64,000 nucleotides of DNA from Chromobotia macracanthus (GCA_036877525.1 JAZGTH010000072.1:4744001-4808000), one strand, 5' to 3'; positions 12,641 through 24,964 are shown, counted from the stretch's first letter. Made by a program: numbers and translations. The notes: generated by a model from the letters alone, not told the origin.

Positions 12641-13462
12641 CCTAATCAACATTTGCCTGTAAAAAGACAGCAAAGACCATGTTGGAATTATAGATTCTCT
12701 AGATAAATCGGCACTTAATTTCATGTCAAAGCACACAAACAGTGTGTTAGGTTTTCCAGTTAAATATCTAAACATCCTTTTAAATTATAAATGTATTTCA
12801 TCTTTTCTCAGCTGGCAGCTGTTACTGAATTTAGAATTTTACTGAATTAAAAAAAAATTATTAAGTGACAAATCTGTACTTGTGGTATTGCACCTGATAG
12901 CAAATGCTTATTATGTGTAAATGTATTTTGTAATTTGGGTTGTTGAAATCTAGCAGAATGTGGATGTGCAGTTGGTAATTTCAGCCTTCAGGCTAGCTCA
13001 CCTCAGAACATCTTTCTGCCGTTTGGATAAGCAGCAAAAGATTTATATCATTTAACCTTCCTGGAGCGAGAGGACACCAGCAGCTCACGTGAATGTGTGT
13101 GACAGGCGGTGTGTGCTGCCTCACATGTGTGTGCTGTGTTTTTCCCTCTGTAATGGATTGTGTCACGTCAGGAATGAATGATAAGTCTGGCGTCTCATTA
13201 GTATTTTGTGGCAAACGATGGGAATATGTCCGTCTGTCTGGAATGACCTTCTAGCCTGCGGTTTTCTGCGGCTGCTATTTGTCACTTAATTAGCTGCAGG
13301 ATATTCTGGTCCTGCAGGCCGGTCGCACTGCTGCTCTGTATGAGTCTTAACAGTTTGATAGCCAGAGGGAGGGCAGATATAAGCCACAGGTGTGCTGCCT
13401 CACTCAACAAGCTTGGTTGTGTTGTCATGAAGCCACGAGAGAACAGCAAACATTAGCCACGG
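12641..13462. other. No gene recognised
   Basis: The part at 13190-13330 (CACTTAATTAGCTGCAGGAT and surroundings) is repeat-free and homeodomain-motif bearing, a weak regulatory candidate. The rest shows nothing. Confidence 0.35.
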
Positions 13463-13787
13463 CCCAACTAACAATTGTTTGTATAAACAAGTTGTACGAA
13501 TGTTTCCCTAACGTTTCCATTAAGTAGCAAAAACTATAAAAACAGTATTTTGAATGTTCAAACTGTATTGTTTTTTAAACATTGTATTTATATTATGGCA
13601 TGGTGGTAAGAACGTTATTTATGTTTTTTAATTCTGTAATGTTTACACATTCTACTAGCAACTTAAGAATAATGTTTTTAATATATATGATACGAAACAA
13701 AGTTCTACAAACGTGATGGCAAAAAGGCTTTCGGTAACTTTTAGAGAATTGTAGCCAACGTTCTGAGAATGTTCCTGTTAGGTTGGG
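13463..13787 (-). mobile_element. CCCAGCTAACA MITE, near full length
   Basis: Both ends present: it starts CCCAACTAACAATTG and ends GTTCCTGTTAGGTTGGG, giving imperfect terminal inverted repeats. The interior has AACGTT, AACATTTT and CTTTTAGAGAA blocks shared with the other copies. 325 bp, no ORF. Non-autonomous. Confidence 0.8.
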
Positions 13788-15560
13788 AGTCAGTTCAGGG
13801 CTAACATTCACACTTAAAGTAACTTGCATGATTCCACACATTTAGGATGAGATATGTTCAGGTTAAATTCCTCGTGAGATTTGTTTATGCTTGAGTTAAG
13901 GTTCAGTTTAAGCTTAATGTATCCAGGATCACAGGGGCACAGACATGAGATCACATAACACACGAGGAGGATAAATAATGATATTTGACAGGTGAAATGA
14001 CCCCTGATAGCCCTGTTCTGTATTTATCACCCTCTGATCCATAATATTGACCAGCAGAAATGCAGACACTAAACCACACACACAAACTGTGAAACTGTCA
14101 CCTTAAAGATCTGTAAAATCATTTTCTCATTAAACGATATGTACACATAAGGAAATAAATAGTACTTTTGAGAAATATGCTTCAAATCATGTACACTAAC
14201 ATGAGGTGACCATTAAATGGTATTTTTGACTTGAATAAAAGCAGTTAATTTGCATATATGTAAAGATACCTGCTACAATACTTTTACAGTCTAGAGCTGT
14301 CTGATTTTTATGCATAAATGTAATAAAATGTAAAAAAAATGACTGTTGGGACAGAGAGCCCAGATGAGACATTGGACATATTCTCTGATCATAATATTGA
14401 GGTGAAACATCAGCCCTGCTGAGAGGTCAGTCTAATGATCTAGAAGATTATGTGATGATCACCTCTTTAATTAAAGACATTAATCCATGTGTTCAGCTCA
14501 GCTCATTTACCATTCCAACATGATACTCATCCAAAACCTTCCCACTGCAGAACTTCTGCTCGAAACATCACATTTAATGGTCAAAGTCCTGAATAAGGTG
14601 TCAGAAGTGACCATTTTAGGAGCCTTTTTCAGTCGTGTGTATATAATGGAACCGCGTGTAAAGATGTCTTAAAGTACTGCTTTGCTTGTGCAGAAGTGCG
14701 GTAACAGCAGAGTGTCAGAGCTACAGTGTTTTCCTGTAATAATCCAAGAAACGACCCCCTGCTGGTGTGCCTCCTCTCTCTCTCTCTCTTTCTTTGGCAC
14801 TTGCTATTTCTGTCTCTCTCTCTCTTTATCATTTTTATAGGATTTCAAGACACACCACTGGGAATTCTTAAAAGAGACTTCAGCAGGAACCAGATAATGA
14901 ACAGGTTTAACAAAAAGTTGTTAAAAATGGTCGTTTTTAAAGACTTTGTGAACTTGATAAACACAGTTTTCTGTGTGGTGACGTATTTTCTACTGAAACA
15001 GGAACTTGAGATTTTTCAATAGTCAGTGGATTTTAAGCTCTAAACGCTCTATCAGAAATAGATGGTGATGGTACAGGCAACATACTACAGCGCAGATTAG
15101 TGGGCCCCGCCATGTCACAGAACCCATTCTCATTCTAGCATTTGATTGGATAAAATGAGTAAAAGTGTGAGTGCAAGATGAGTCATCAAACTTCTTGGTC
15201 TGTTTGTATAGCGTATAGACGGCCTCAAAGCTAACACCAAAAATTGTATTTGATAGGGTTATTACAAGATGGACAATAAATATTCATAACAAACTGCTTT
15301 ATAAATATTATAAATATTATTCATTTTAGTGTAGGCTAATGAAAAACATACTGTGGCGCTTTGCTTCTTAAATGCCAGAATGTATATTTACACAGAGAAA
15401 CGCATGGTCGCGTTTCGTAATGACTAGGAATAGTTAATTAATTTAGTCATACATCAAAGCTTTTAAGACAGCATTACCCTCGAGTAAACAGAATTTAATC
15501 CAATGTTCAGCATCCAGAAAAAACAGCCATACATGTGTTGGTTCATAGAGGGTTCAAACG
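13788..15560. other. No gene recognised
   Basis: AT-rich with a short CT-rich run at 14775-14825. The 98-codon + strand ORF at 14726-15022 starts in the CT run and has no domain signature. Confidence 0.4.
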
Positions 15561-15780
15561 TTAAAGGGATAGTTCACACAAAAATTAAAACATTTTCATC
15601 ATTTACCCTTATGCCATTCCTGTATGAGTTTTTCTTCTGTGTAACACAAAAGAAGATGTTTTGAGAAATGTCTCAATGTCTCGGTGGTTTTGTGTCCATG
15701 CAATGGAAGGCAATGGGTGCCACTGTTGTTTGGTTACCAACACACTTTAAAATATCTTCTTTTGTGAACTATCCCTTTAA
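15561..15780. mobile_element. Complete TTAAAGGGATAGTTCAC-ended MITE
   Basis: 220 bp with a perfect 18-bp terminal inverted repeat (TTAAAGGGATAGTTCACA and its complement at the right end). The TTAA at each tip may be the target-site duplication, as in piggyBac-type insertion. No ORF. This is a very common cyprinid element type; foldback elements of the Angel kind are a possible name, which I cannot confirm. Confidence 0.85.
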
Positions 15781-16695
15781 TATTGCATTACACTCACTCT
15801 ACCTGAGAAGGTTTCAAGACATTTTAGAGAGCAAAAGAGCTTAAATGCACAGAGCACCGGTCAGCTCTGCATCCACATTTTAATACAAACTCTCCATTCT
15901 TCCCTCCATGCTGCCTGTGCTCTCACGCCTAAAGTCTGTCTGAAGGGAAAGTGTCTCTCAGCACATCTGCAGGGTGCGTGGAGACTCTAATGTACCATTA
16001 AACATTTAGACCCTCAGCTTACACTAATGGTGATTATGTGTGCAGGTCCAGCAGAGAGGAGACAGTGTTAGAATACCGACTCCAGCAGATGGGTCTGATC
16101 TGATGTAACACTGGATTCATTTGAATGGCTGTGTTTAGTCTCCACTGTTTTCAGATTAATGAGGTGTACACATGCTGCGCTACTGTTTCATGATATTTTT
16201 GCAGGTAAAACTCACCTGCGGGACGCTGTGTGTGTTTCACATGCATGATGGAATTTTTTCTGCATTTTTTCTTTGTAAAACAAAAGTAAATCTAGACTGA
16301 ATGTAAAGAGGGCCAACACAGGTAGCAACATACTGTACATTTAACAAATGTTCCAGAAGAATGTGAAATTGCAGCTGCTGATAGCTGCAGTGAGAAATAA
16401 CAGTTATTTCAATGCATTTACCATCTGGCTAAACTGGTTTGCAGGCAGTTGAAATAATGCATATATAACAGCGGCTGTTTTGTTGATTTGTTTCCAAATG
16501 TTTTTATTTTTTAATGATATTTTAGTATTAAAAGTTAATTTTCACTGTTCCACCATCTTTTCTAGTCTTACAACTATGTCACAGCATGTGGCAGTATGAC
16601 TGAGATCTTTATCATGTGAATGAAAACAGTTTCCATGTTCACACTTACATCAGACACATCAGCAGTTCTTTATTTATTTCACACTGTACTTTATT

Positions 16696-16699
<4 letters not shown>
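15781..16699. other. No gene recognised
   Basis: No supported feature. CTCCAGCAGATGGGT at 16080-16094 weakly resembles a CTCF core. Confidence 0.35.

Positions 16700-16742
<43 letters not shown>
16700..16742. repeat. (CT)n microsatellite
   Basis: About 21 uninterrupted CT units. Confidence 0.95.
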
Positions 16743-16745
<3 letters not shown>

Positions 16746-16799
16746 ACTGCCGGTTGTTCTTTTAACAGGAAGACTTGCTCTGTGTTCTGCAGGCAAATT

Positions 16800-17110
16800 C
16801 GGAGAGAGGCTAGCAATAGCAACCCATCTTAAAAAGTATAAGATCCCACCCTCCAATCAGAGCGCTTTCCAAAGCCACACCTCCTCCAATAGTGTGGGGA
16901 GGTATGCAAATACAAAGTTTGACAGACAAGTAGAACATCCTGGACCGAATGCAATGATTGGATGAACATTTTACGGTCCTGCACCTTCCACAGAAGATAG
17001 ATAAACACATAAATATTTACACCACTTAGTGATTCTATCAGGATGTGAAGAGATTTTCAATCAGCATAATAAAAAATGTTTCTTGAAAAAATTGCCTACC
17101 CTGCCTTTAA
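16800..17110 (-). mobile_element. MITE ending TTGCCTACCCTGCCTTTAA
   Basis: The right end carries the cyprinid repeat signature, in reverse TTAAAGGCAGGGTAGGCAA followed by CAAGAAACATTTTT and a GCTGATTGAAAATC block. Left of it lie TCCAATCAGAGCGC and CCACACCTCCTCCAATA blocks. The left boundary is uncertain. Confidence 0.55.
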
Positions 17111-18235
17111 TTTAATTAAAAATCAGTATTAAATGTACAGGTATCCAGCAGGGACCTGCATTTACTTGAGATTTCGAGCTTTAGAGAACATTTATTCCAC
17201 TCTTAACTGACAGACCGATGGATCTGCTCACTGGGCAAAGCGAAACGAACAGCCCTCCTGCCACTTCCAAACTGATTGCCATGCAGCGTTCAAAATAAGA
17301 GCAAGGAAGAGAAAACGGGGAGAACAGAGTGCTAACAGAATAAATGATAAAGGAATAATAGTTAAAAAGACAGACAAAGAGAATGGGGAAAAAATGGGCT
17401 CAAAAAGAGATAGTTAGTAAAGATTGTGAATATGTTTCTAAAACCAGTGGGGTGCTGGTTGTAGGCACAAAAGATTTTGTCACATTGTACTTAAGTTGTG
17501 TCTTTTCAATGCCACTAGCATCACCATGACATTCCTCTCATCCACCATTGGTTGGAAAAGATATAGTACCACCCCCAAGCTCTTGTAATTGGTGCATGTG
17601 GCTTTTTGGAGGCAGGGTGAATTTGGAATATAGATTACCTACAGATGGCTTACGTATAGTTGTCTATATATATAAGCTAGCATAGTTAAAAGTTTTTAAC
17701 ATTGAAATGACACAAATTAGTTTTGAACTTCAAGGACGACCTCTTGATGATGAGACGTCTAGACGTTCTTTGCAATCAACATACATTATACGCTTGATTA
17801 TAAAACAACACCAAATGAGTGTCTGTATCTACTTCCAGAGTTCTCAAAAAGGGACCAGGACAAGTGAATTGCAAGTGTAAACCAGACTTTCTGCATTGTG
17901 AACCTCATAATAAGGTGTCACAAAGCCGTGCTGCAAATGTTAACTGACTGTAACTGTATTAAAAAGCACTTGGAATTCATGAAGGTCTCCTCCAGCGTTT
18001 CAGATGTGTGTTCTCACACAGCGTTCCTTCATGTCTCTGCTTTAACTAGCTTCTGGAGACTCCATCATGGATGAGTGGCATAAACATCTCATTTCCATAC
18101 ATCATGTGCTGAGTCAAAGAGTCAAAGCAATATGGACATGATTATGCTGAGCGAGTGTTTTATAAATGAGAATATTGCTAATAAGGCTAACACACACCCA
18201 CAAGACTGAAGATAAATCAGAAATAAACATGACTA
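17111..18235. other. No gene recognised; possible MITE fragment
   Basis: Around 17520-17640, CACCATTGGTTGG, CCACCCCCAAGCTC and GGCTTTTTGGAGGCAGGGTG resemble the interior of the element at 16800-17110 in the other orientation. Otherwise nothing. Confidence 0.35.
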
Positions 18236-18530
18236 CTGATGTGTTAGAGAGAACTAAAAAAGATAAACCTTACTGAATAACTGAGCTCAGTGAATGAGTG
18301 AATCACGAGAGACGCTGATGTGTTGAAGGCAAGTAGGAAATATAAACCTCAGTGAGAAAACAATGAGCTCAGAGTGAGACACTGACATGTGGAAGGGAAC
18401 TAGGAAATATAAACCTCAGTGAGAAAACAATGAGCTCAAAGTGAGACACAAGAGATGCTGATGTGTCAGAGAGAACCAAGAAAGATAAACCCCAGTGCAG
18501 ACATGAGCTCTAAATGAGACAAAAGAGAAG
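18236..18530. repeat. Four diverged tandem units of about 70-80 bp
   Basis: Each unit carries CTGATGTGT or similar, a GAGAACTA/GGAACTAGGAAA block, GATAAACC/TATAAACCTCAGTGA, and ATGAGCTC(A) followed by GTGAGAC. The four copies differ by many substitutions and small indels, so the array is old. Confidence 0.8.
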
Positions 18531-19740
18531 CTGCTTTCATTGAAACTTCATGCACTGGTGTTGGACAGTATTGCTTTCCTTCGGTTTATATCTTTTTTCA
18601 ATCTTCATTTTTATACTTTAAAATTTTTACTTTCATTTTATACTTTACTTAATTTTTTAAGTTTCTATTTATACACTTAATTATTTTCTCATCCAGATTT
18701 TTTTTGGCAGGCACAGCCTCAGTCGCCTTTACATCAAAAGCGACACTGAGTTGTCCGTTACCCAGCAGTGATGCTGTAAAGGTGGACATGTTCAGTATAG
18801 AAAGCCATTCACATTTGATATCAGAAACCAGGATTACAAGGTCGGTTAAGGTCCAACACATTTCTGGAGCTAGATGGAGCAGAGCCACGGAAAGGGGACC
18901 AATTTTGTCCATTGTCCAACTTTTGCTGCGTTCGGACAGTGAGAAGCAGCAGAGTAGAACTGCTGTGTCATAGGGGTACAGAAAGCTCATTTAGGAGACT
19001 ACATGGTGGACAGCCTGACATTTCAGTGGCAGATAAAATGGAAGTGAGAGAGAGCCACAGTGGCAAAACTGGAATGTTAAACCGAGTGTGACGTCCGCGG
19101 TGTGTGTTGGGAAAATGAATGGCGAGGTGCTCTTTTCGCCTGAGCCCCAGCTGCCAATGGTCATACTCTTATTTTCACAACTCCCAGAAGGCCCTGCAGA
19201 AGAGAGCTCATTGGTTTCACTCCAGACCTCATCACACTGTATTTCTCACATTGTTCTGTGTGTCACATGCATTTATACCTTATACCTTTTGCTGTTTTTC
19301 TCGGTTTATAAGGTATAATTGCATATTATATTGGAAAATGAGAAATCTGTTGGAAGTCTGGCTAATCAACGCCACAAGGATGTGGTTCACATATCGAGGC
19401 TGGTATGGAACAGGCTGATGGTGTCAGGAGAATTCATTAGCCTTGCCATTTGGTAAGTGGTAACTTTGGGAGGGTTCAGTCATTCTAGCTTTGGTCCATC
19501 TGCTTGGCAAGTCACTTATGTTCTGGGAAACACTGCTGGCTCGTTAAATATGGAGGACGGACGGCGTCTCTCACCACAAATGGGTCATATTATCAGTCAG
19601 GCCTACAGTTCCTGCATCAATTTAGGAATCTAAATGATGGAATAAAGGAAACAGATTGAACGCTTTCATTTTGAATGCATCTTTTTTATTTGAGGAGGAG
19701 GCAACTCTATTAAACAGTCACATCATATGACAGCAATAAC
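18531..19740. other. Unassigned stretch; GC-balanced block at 18705-19160
   Basis: The block at 18705-19160 has more even composition than its neighbours and is open on both strands (89 and 113 codons), but neither translation resembles a known domain and splice signals are not clear. It may be an old repeat or a conserved noncoding block. The rest shows nothing. Confidence 0.3.
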
Positions 19741-19981
19741 CCAGCCAAAAGAGAACGTTTTCAGAACTTTGGCTAATTATCTCTTAAAGTTATCTCAAAG
19801 TTATCAAAAATGTTCTTGAAGTAATGTTTGTAGAATTATTGTTTTTCTTAAGTTGTTAGTGGAACATTTTAAAAACATTATTTGTAACATTTGTAACATT
19901 TTTAATGTTAATACAACATGTAAAAACGATGTTTTGAACATTCTTAGAACATTCAAAATAACATTTGTTATTTTTTTTGTA
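19741..19981 (+). mobile_element. CCCAGCTAACA MITE, truncated at right
   Basis: Starts CCCAGCCAAAAGAGAACGTT and follows the family to GAACATTCAAAATAACATT, where it is joined to another element. Confidence 0.7.
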
Positions 19982-20147
19982 GGGAGTTCACCTGTCAATG
20001 AAAATACTGTCATTATTTACTACTTACCTCATGTTGTTCCAAACCATAACTTTATTTTTTCTGTGACACACAAAAGGAAGACTCGTTCACTTTCACTGTA
20101 TGAGAAACAAAAGTGTGCAGCTTCATCTAACGATTAAAAAACATCCT
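19982..20147. mobile_element. Fragment of the GGGATAGTTCAC MITE family
   Basis: Reads GGAGTTCACCTGTCAATGAA, then TCATTATTTACTACTTACCT and CATGTTGTTCCAAACC, the typical interior of this cyprinid family. The TTAAAGG tip is lost at the junction with the preceding MITE. Confidence 0.6.
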
Positions 20148-22990
20148 GAAAACTAATATCCACTTAACTATATTTATTCCCTTCATTTGGCTGTAGAGGG
20201 TGTCAAAACTGTAAAATGATATTACAATGTTACATAACTAACTGTTCAGCACAAACTAAATTGAAATGGTAAGAGGAACACGGAGCCCAATTCAGTGTGT
20301 GAACAGAGATGTTTCTCACCATGTGCTCCTGCCACTGAGTGGCCACTTATACATCTGAGAGCTGCCTACATCAACCCGTTCTCCATTATACCCTTCACTC
20401 CTGCTGCCAAATGCTAAAATTTCCTCCCCTTCTTCATCAGCAAGTTATTTTATTTTTTGTGAGGCCAGTAATTTCACTCCATGTGCATGTCCAGCACCTT
20501 TCTGCCAAATTGCATTGAAGAATTGCCTCGAGTCATTTGGCATGGCCTAAAAACACTGTGGCAAAAGGGATTTAATGGGAGTGATTTTTTCATCATTTGT
20601 TGTTCTATAGCTATTTGAAGGAAACTGATTGGAAACTAAGAGTGCTGATTACTGTTGAGTAACTTGTGTGTTCAGCTCAGGGGGCGGTAAGTGTTTAATG
20701 AGCTCTTTTTGAGGGTTTGGGCTTTTCAAAGTCAAATTTGCTTGACTTACACTTAAAATAACTAAAGGGTTTCTAACTTTCTCCATGCTTTTTTTGTATT
20801 TTTAATGTTGGACTTTTATTTTGATATGATATTTTACAGGTCTACTATTTTGAAAGATCATGTTTACCCTATATTTGGTTTGTGTTTTCTTTCTCAATTA
20901 TAGTTGAGAAAACTATAATTTTCTAAATTCTGGATTGTCTGGATTTGTTGCTGTTCTGCTCTGGTTGGTGAGTTTTTTTAATGTGATACTGATGTCACGT
21001 TGGGTTTTTGTATAGTTAGTTTACATTGAGTTGTTTAAATGTGATTTATGTCATGCTGTGTTTTTCATGGTTGGGGTTATTTACATTCATTTAAATGTCA
21101 TGTTGTGTTTTTGCAGCTGCATGCTTTTTGTGATTGTTATTTTCTTGTTGTTTTGTTTTTGTACTTTGTGTATTACACTTTATTCATTGGTGAGTGCAGT
21201 GTAGATTTGAACATTGTACATTATGACAGCTTAACATTCAGGTTCAGTTTGATTTCGCTGAAATAAAATTCACATAATTTCATTGTCTGACAGATATGTC
21301 ACTCTGGTGCAATGGCTGATTTGAAGGTTAGTTACTTATTTTGTGAGTTTGACACAGTTATTTAGCCCTCATTGCTGGTAAGTCTATTCTGGTACACTAA
21401 TGTATCTGCTGTAGAGTTTATTATAAAAGTCAGAGCAGCTGGAAACTTGAAAAAGCACAGATTAGCTGAAGGTCTTTCAGACCTGCTGAACATGCTGCGC
21501 AGTTTTCTTTCTTGCCTCCCCCTTGAATTTTCAAGATGTGTTTTTTTAATGTATGTTGCTAATAAGGTGCTTAATAAAGACCTCTACCACAAAAGATGTT
21601 TAACCTGCTTGATGAATCGGATTAGTTGCAGATTCATGTTTGCATCTCAATAAAAACACACATTTGTGAAAAAACTGCATTTGAAATGTTTGTCCAGTTT
21701 GATGTATATCTGTAATTTATGTTGTAGCACAAAACATGAAATTCTTTACAGTTTATTACCCTTTATACAGTTTATCTCTACAGTATATATAATACCGTAG
21801 GTATTCAACAGATGACCAGCAAGCTCAGAAAGGAAAGGACTCGCATTGTTGTTCTTTTGTTGTTTTCTGGTGGTCCTATCAGAGAGATGATAAATAGAAG
21901 ACTACTTGTAACACAACTAATGGACTCTACAATTATCTGTGTTGTCTGGTCATGAGGTACGGATTAGTGACGTCAGCTTTGTATTCCAGGCCTTTGTAAA
22001 TGAGATCCTCAGAGATATGTTAAAACACAGGTATTATTTCTGTTAATAGCCTCCTAATGTTCTCTGCATTGCAGAGGAACGTTTTCATCGGGCTGGTTGT
22101 TATCTGTGTTGTAGACGCATCATTTTGAGAATGATGTCCAAGATGGTGATCCTGGTGAAGTTTCCTCATTTCTCACTTTGAAGATAGCAACAAAGTTTCT
22201 GTGCACAATGAGCCAACAGGGTGTTTTGTGGAACTCTTTGTATGGGTGTCCTACTAAAATCAGACTGAAACACCCTCCGCTTTCTCTCCGTTGTTTTATT
22301 AATGAAGATGTGTCTGAGCTGAAGGTGCACGCTAAACTGAGTAGAACATCTAAGCCTGCTAGAACTTTCAGAGGTTCATCCAAAATCATCAGGCAGAGGC
22401 GCATCTTGACTTTTTTTTCCAGTTTTATCCTTCCAGTTTGTTTTGAGCTATCAGCCGCCCCTTTCTTCTGGTCTTGAAAGTTATCTGAAATACAAGCACT
22501 GAACATACTTAGCAGGCAGAGCTTCAAAGGTAGTCTGTAGCTGAAAAAAGACATTTTTTGCTAGTAGGTTAACCCTCACCTTTGCCTCTATCTCCGGTCG
22601 ATTCAGACGGACGTTCACTCGGCTCTCCACATCTCCCTGCTGAAACCTTTCTAACCTTTGATGTCATTCCAGCTTCCTGAATTAAAATTTCTGCAATTGC
22701 AGAACTTTTATTCCACTTCTGTTTAACGTTAGCATTTCTGAGTGTTCTTTAAAATTGAATTACCCTCGTGTTTGGACTCAGGCTGTCGACTTTTGTATGT
22801 TGATTCTGGATTGTTTCTGGAGTTTGACATTCATGTTGGTCTGACCCTGTTGTGAACTGGTCCGCAGGGATGCGCCTTTGCAACAGTGCTGCTAACAGTT
22901 ATGAGAGACAGGGTCTAGCTAGTCTAGCACCTCTCCTCTGTTCGGCGACTGTACCATCTGTGGTCGTTGTTATGGATGGGAGGGGTTGTG
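20148..22990. other. No gene recognised; unassigned blocks
   Basis: 20400-20640 is a repeat-free block (with CATTTGGCATGGCC and TTTAATGGGAG) that could be conserved noncoding DNA. A 10-bp perfect inverted repeat lies at 20896-20920. A full CRE (TGACGTCA) is at 21968-21975. 22070-22960 is unusually open on both strands (99 codons +, 144 codons -) and CpG-enriched at 22590-22620, but no domain is recognised. Confidence 0.35.
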
Positions 22991-23177
22991 TTTAGCTGCA
23001 ATCTGTAACTTTTTTGGTTAAAAATGAACATAAATCAGTTATTGAACAAGTACAGGATCTGCTTACCCTGATTCACAACAGTAAGTTTTTTAATAATGAT
23101 AAATAACTTCAAATATGTAAATAAAAGTATGTAATTAAAGTGGCGATAGAGAAGCAAAAGTTATGGGTTGCAGCTTT
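22991..23177. mobile_element. AGCTGCA-ended MITE, medium length
   Basis: Starts TTTAGCTGCAATCTGTAACT and ends AAAGTTATGGGTTGCAGCTTTA, imperfect inverted termini, with the same GTTAAAAATGAACA and CACAACAGTAAG blocks as 42461-42735. 187 bp, no ORF. Confidence 0.75.
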
Positions 23178-23965
23178 ATGCATCTCAGTGGGAGTGGATC
23201 TTTTTGGGATAGTTTCTAGTAAACTTATATTTTTGTTATTTAATAAGAGTAATGGACTGAGAGAATATATGCTTAAATTCTTCCTCAGTGATGGTTCCAA
23301 TATTGCGTGATGATCGACATCACGTACAGTAACCAGAGTCGGAGTGAAATATTGTTCAATTGTTAAATGAGATGGAGTGTCTTGTTAAAATAATAATGCT
23401 AGAAAAACAATAATAAGTGTTGTTCAGTTTCCACTAATGGACCAGCGCTTGGTTTTAATTGAGGAAGTTTGTCTGAGTGGGAGGAGGGTCACAGAGCAGC
23501 TTCACACACTGAACTGCAGAACGTGTGTCAGCTACATGAGCAGATACGTTTCAGAGCTCCGAATGTGTAACTTCTGAGAAATCAGACTTATCTTGGTCTG
23601 CAGGAAGACGAGTTGTATTTTTTAAAAAAAGAAATTAAATTGGATTTTCCGCAGGATTTTTTTCCAAAGGTGACTTTTCTGAGTTATCACACCAAAAACA
23701 TTGGAGACGTAAAAATCCCACTTCATTTGAATGATGTCTTTCATATGAATGGTTTGTTAAATTGTCATTTGAGCTTCTTTTAAGTTGTTCTCAGCTCAGA
23801 GGATGAGATAAAACTGCTGCCTCTGTGTGATATGAAATATTACATAATGTCTTAATGTTTAAGATTTGACATTTCATTTGCAGTCAGAGGAGCGTGTCTC
23901 GACAAGACCTACAAATTATATACGTGTGGCATGTTTGTGTATCTATACAGTGAGAGATATTGAAC
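23178..23965. other. No feature recognised
   Basis: AT-rich flank of the TG array with no supported gene or repeat. Confidence 0.4.
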
Positions 23966-24398
23966 GTGTGTATGTAGTGTGTGTGTAGTTGTATGTTTGT
24001 GTGTCTGTGTGTGTGTATGTACGTATGTGTGTACGTGTGTGTGTAACACAGTGTGTGTGTGTTTATTTGTTTGTGTGTGTGTGACACTGTGTGTGTGTAA
24101 CAGTGTGTGTAACAGTGTGTGTGTAACACAGTGTGTGTGTATGTGTAACACAGTGTGTGTGTGTGAGTGACACAGTGTGTGTGTGTGTAACACTGTGTGT
24201 GTGCGTGCGTGTGTGTGTGTGTAACACAGTGTGTGTGTGTAACACTGTGTGTGTGCGTGTGTGTGCGTGCGTGTGTGTGTGTAACACAGTGTGTGTGTGT
24301 GTAACACTGTGTGTGTGTGTTACGTGTGTGTGTGTGTGTAACACTGTGTGTGCGTGTGCGTGTGTAACACTGTGTGTGTGTGTGTGTGTGTGTGTAAC

Positions 24399-24435
<37 letters not shown>

Positions 24436-24534
24436 CACTGTGTGTGTGTGTGTGTGTGTGTAACACAGTGTGTGTGTGTGTAACACTGTGTGTGTGTGTG
24501 TGTGTGTGTGCGTGCGTGCGTGTGTGTGTGTAAC

Positions 24535-24565
<31 letters not shown>

Positions 24566-24594
24566 CACTGTGTGTGTGTGTGTGTGTGTGTAAC

Positions 24595-24631
<37 letters not shown>

Positions 24632-24749
24632 CACTGTGTGTGTGTGTGTGTAACACTGTGTGTGTGTGTGTGTTACTGTGTGTGTGTGTTTATGTGTTTG
24701 TGTGTGTGTAACAGTGTGTGTGTTGTGTGTGTGTGTGTGTGTGTGTAAC

Positions 24750-24802
<53 letters not shown>

Positions 24803-24803
24803 C

Positions 24804-24884
<81 letters not shown>

Positions 24885-24964
24885 CATTGTTGTTTGTGTG
24901 TGTGTGTGTGTGTTTATGTGTTGTGTGTGTGTGTGTTGTGTGTGTGTGTGTGTGTGTGTGTGTT
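23966..24964. repeat. About 1 kb TG repeat punctuated by TAACACTG/TAACACAG
   Basis: Nearly pure alternating TG, interrupted at irregular intervals (mostly 10-45 bp) by TAACA followed by CTG or CAG. The interruptions recur a few dozen times, so this is a minisatellite that arose from a TG microsatellite rather than a simple dinucleotide run. ORFs of 130-200 codons on both strands (CVCV or THTH polypeptides) are repeat translation. The array ends directly against the CpG island. Long TG tracts can adopt Z-DNA. Confidence 0.95.

Noticed and set aside
21290..21333. Possible micro-exon between a CAG acceptor and GTTAGT donor
   Set aside because: Acceptor tract is weak and no adjoining exon is visible; such pairs are common by chance.
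22120..22554. 144-codon minus-strand ORF as a gene
   Set aside because: No recognisable domain or splice structure; kept only as an unexplained region.
23884..24887. Histidine/threonine- and cysteine/valine-repeat ORFs up to 200 codons
   Set aside because: Direct translation of the TG/CA array on both strands.
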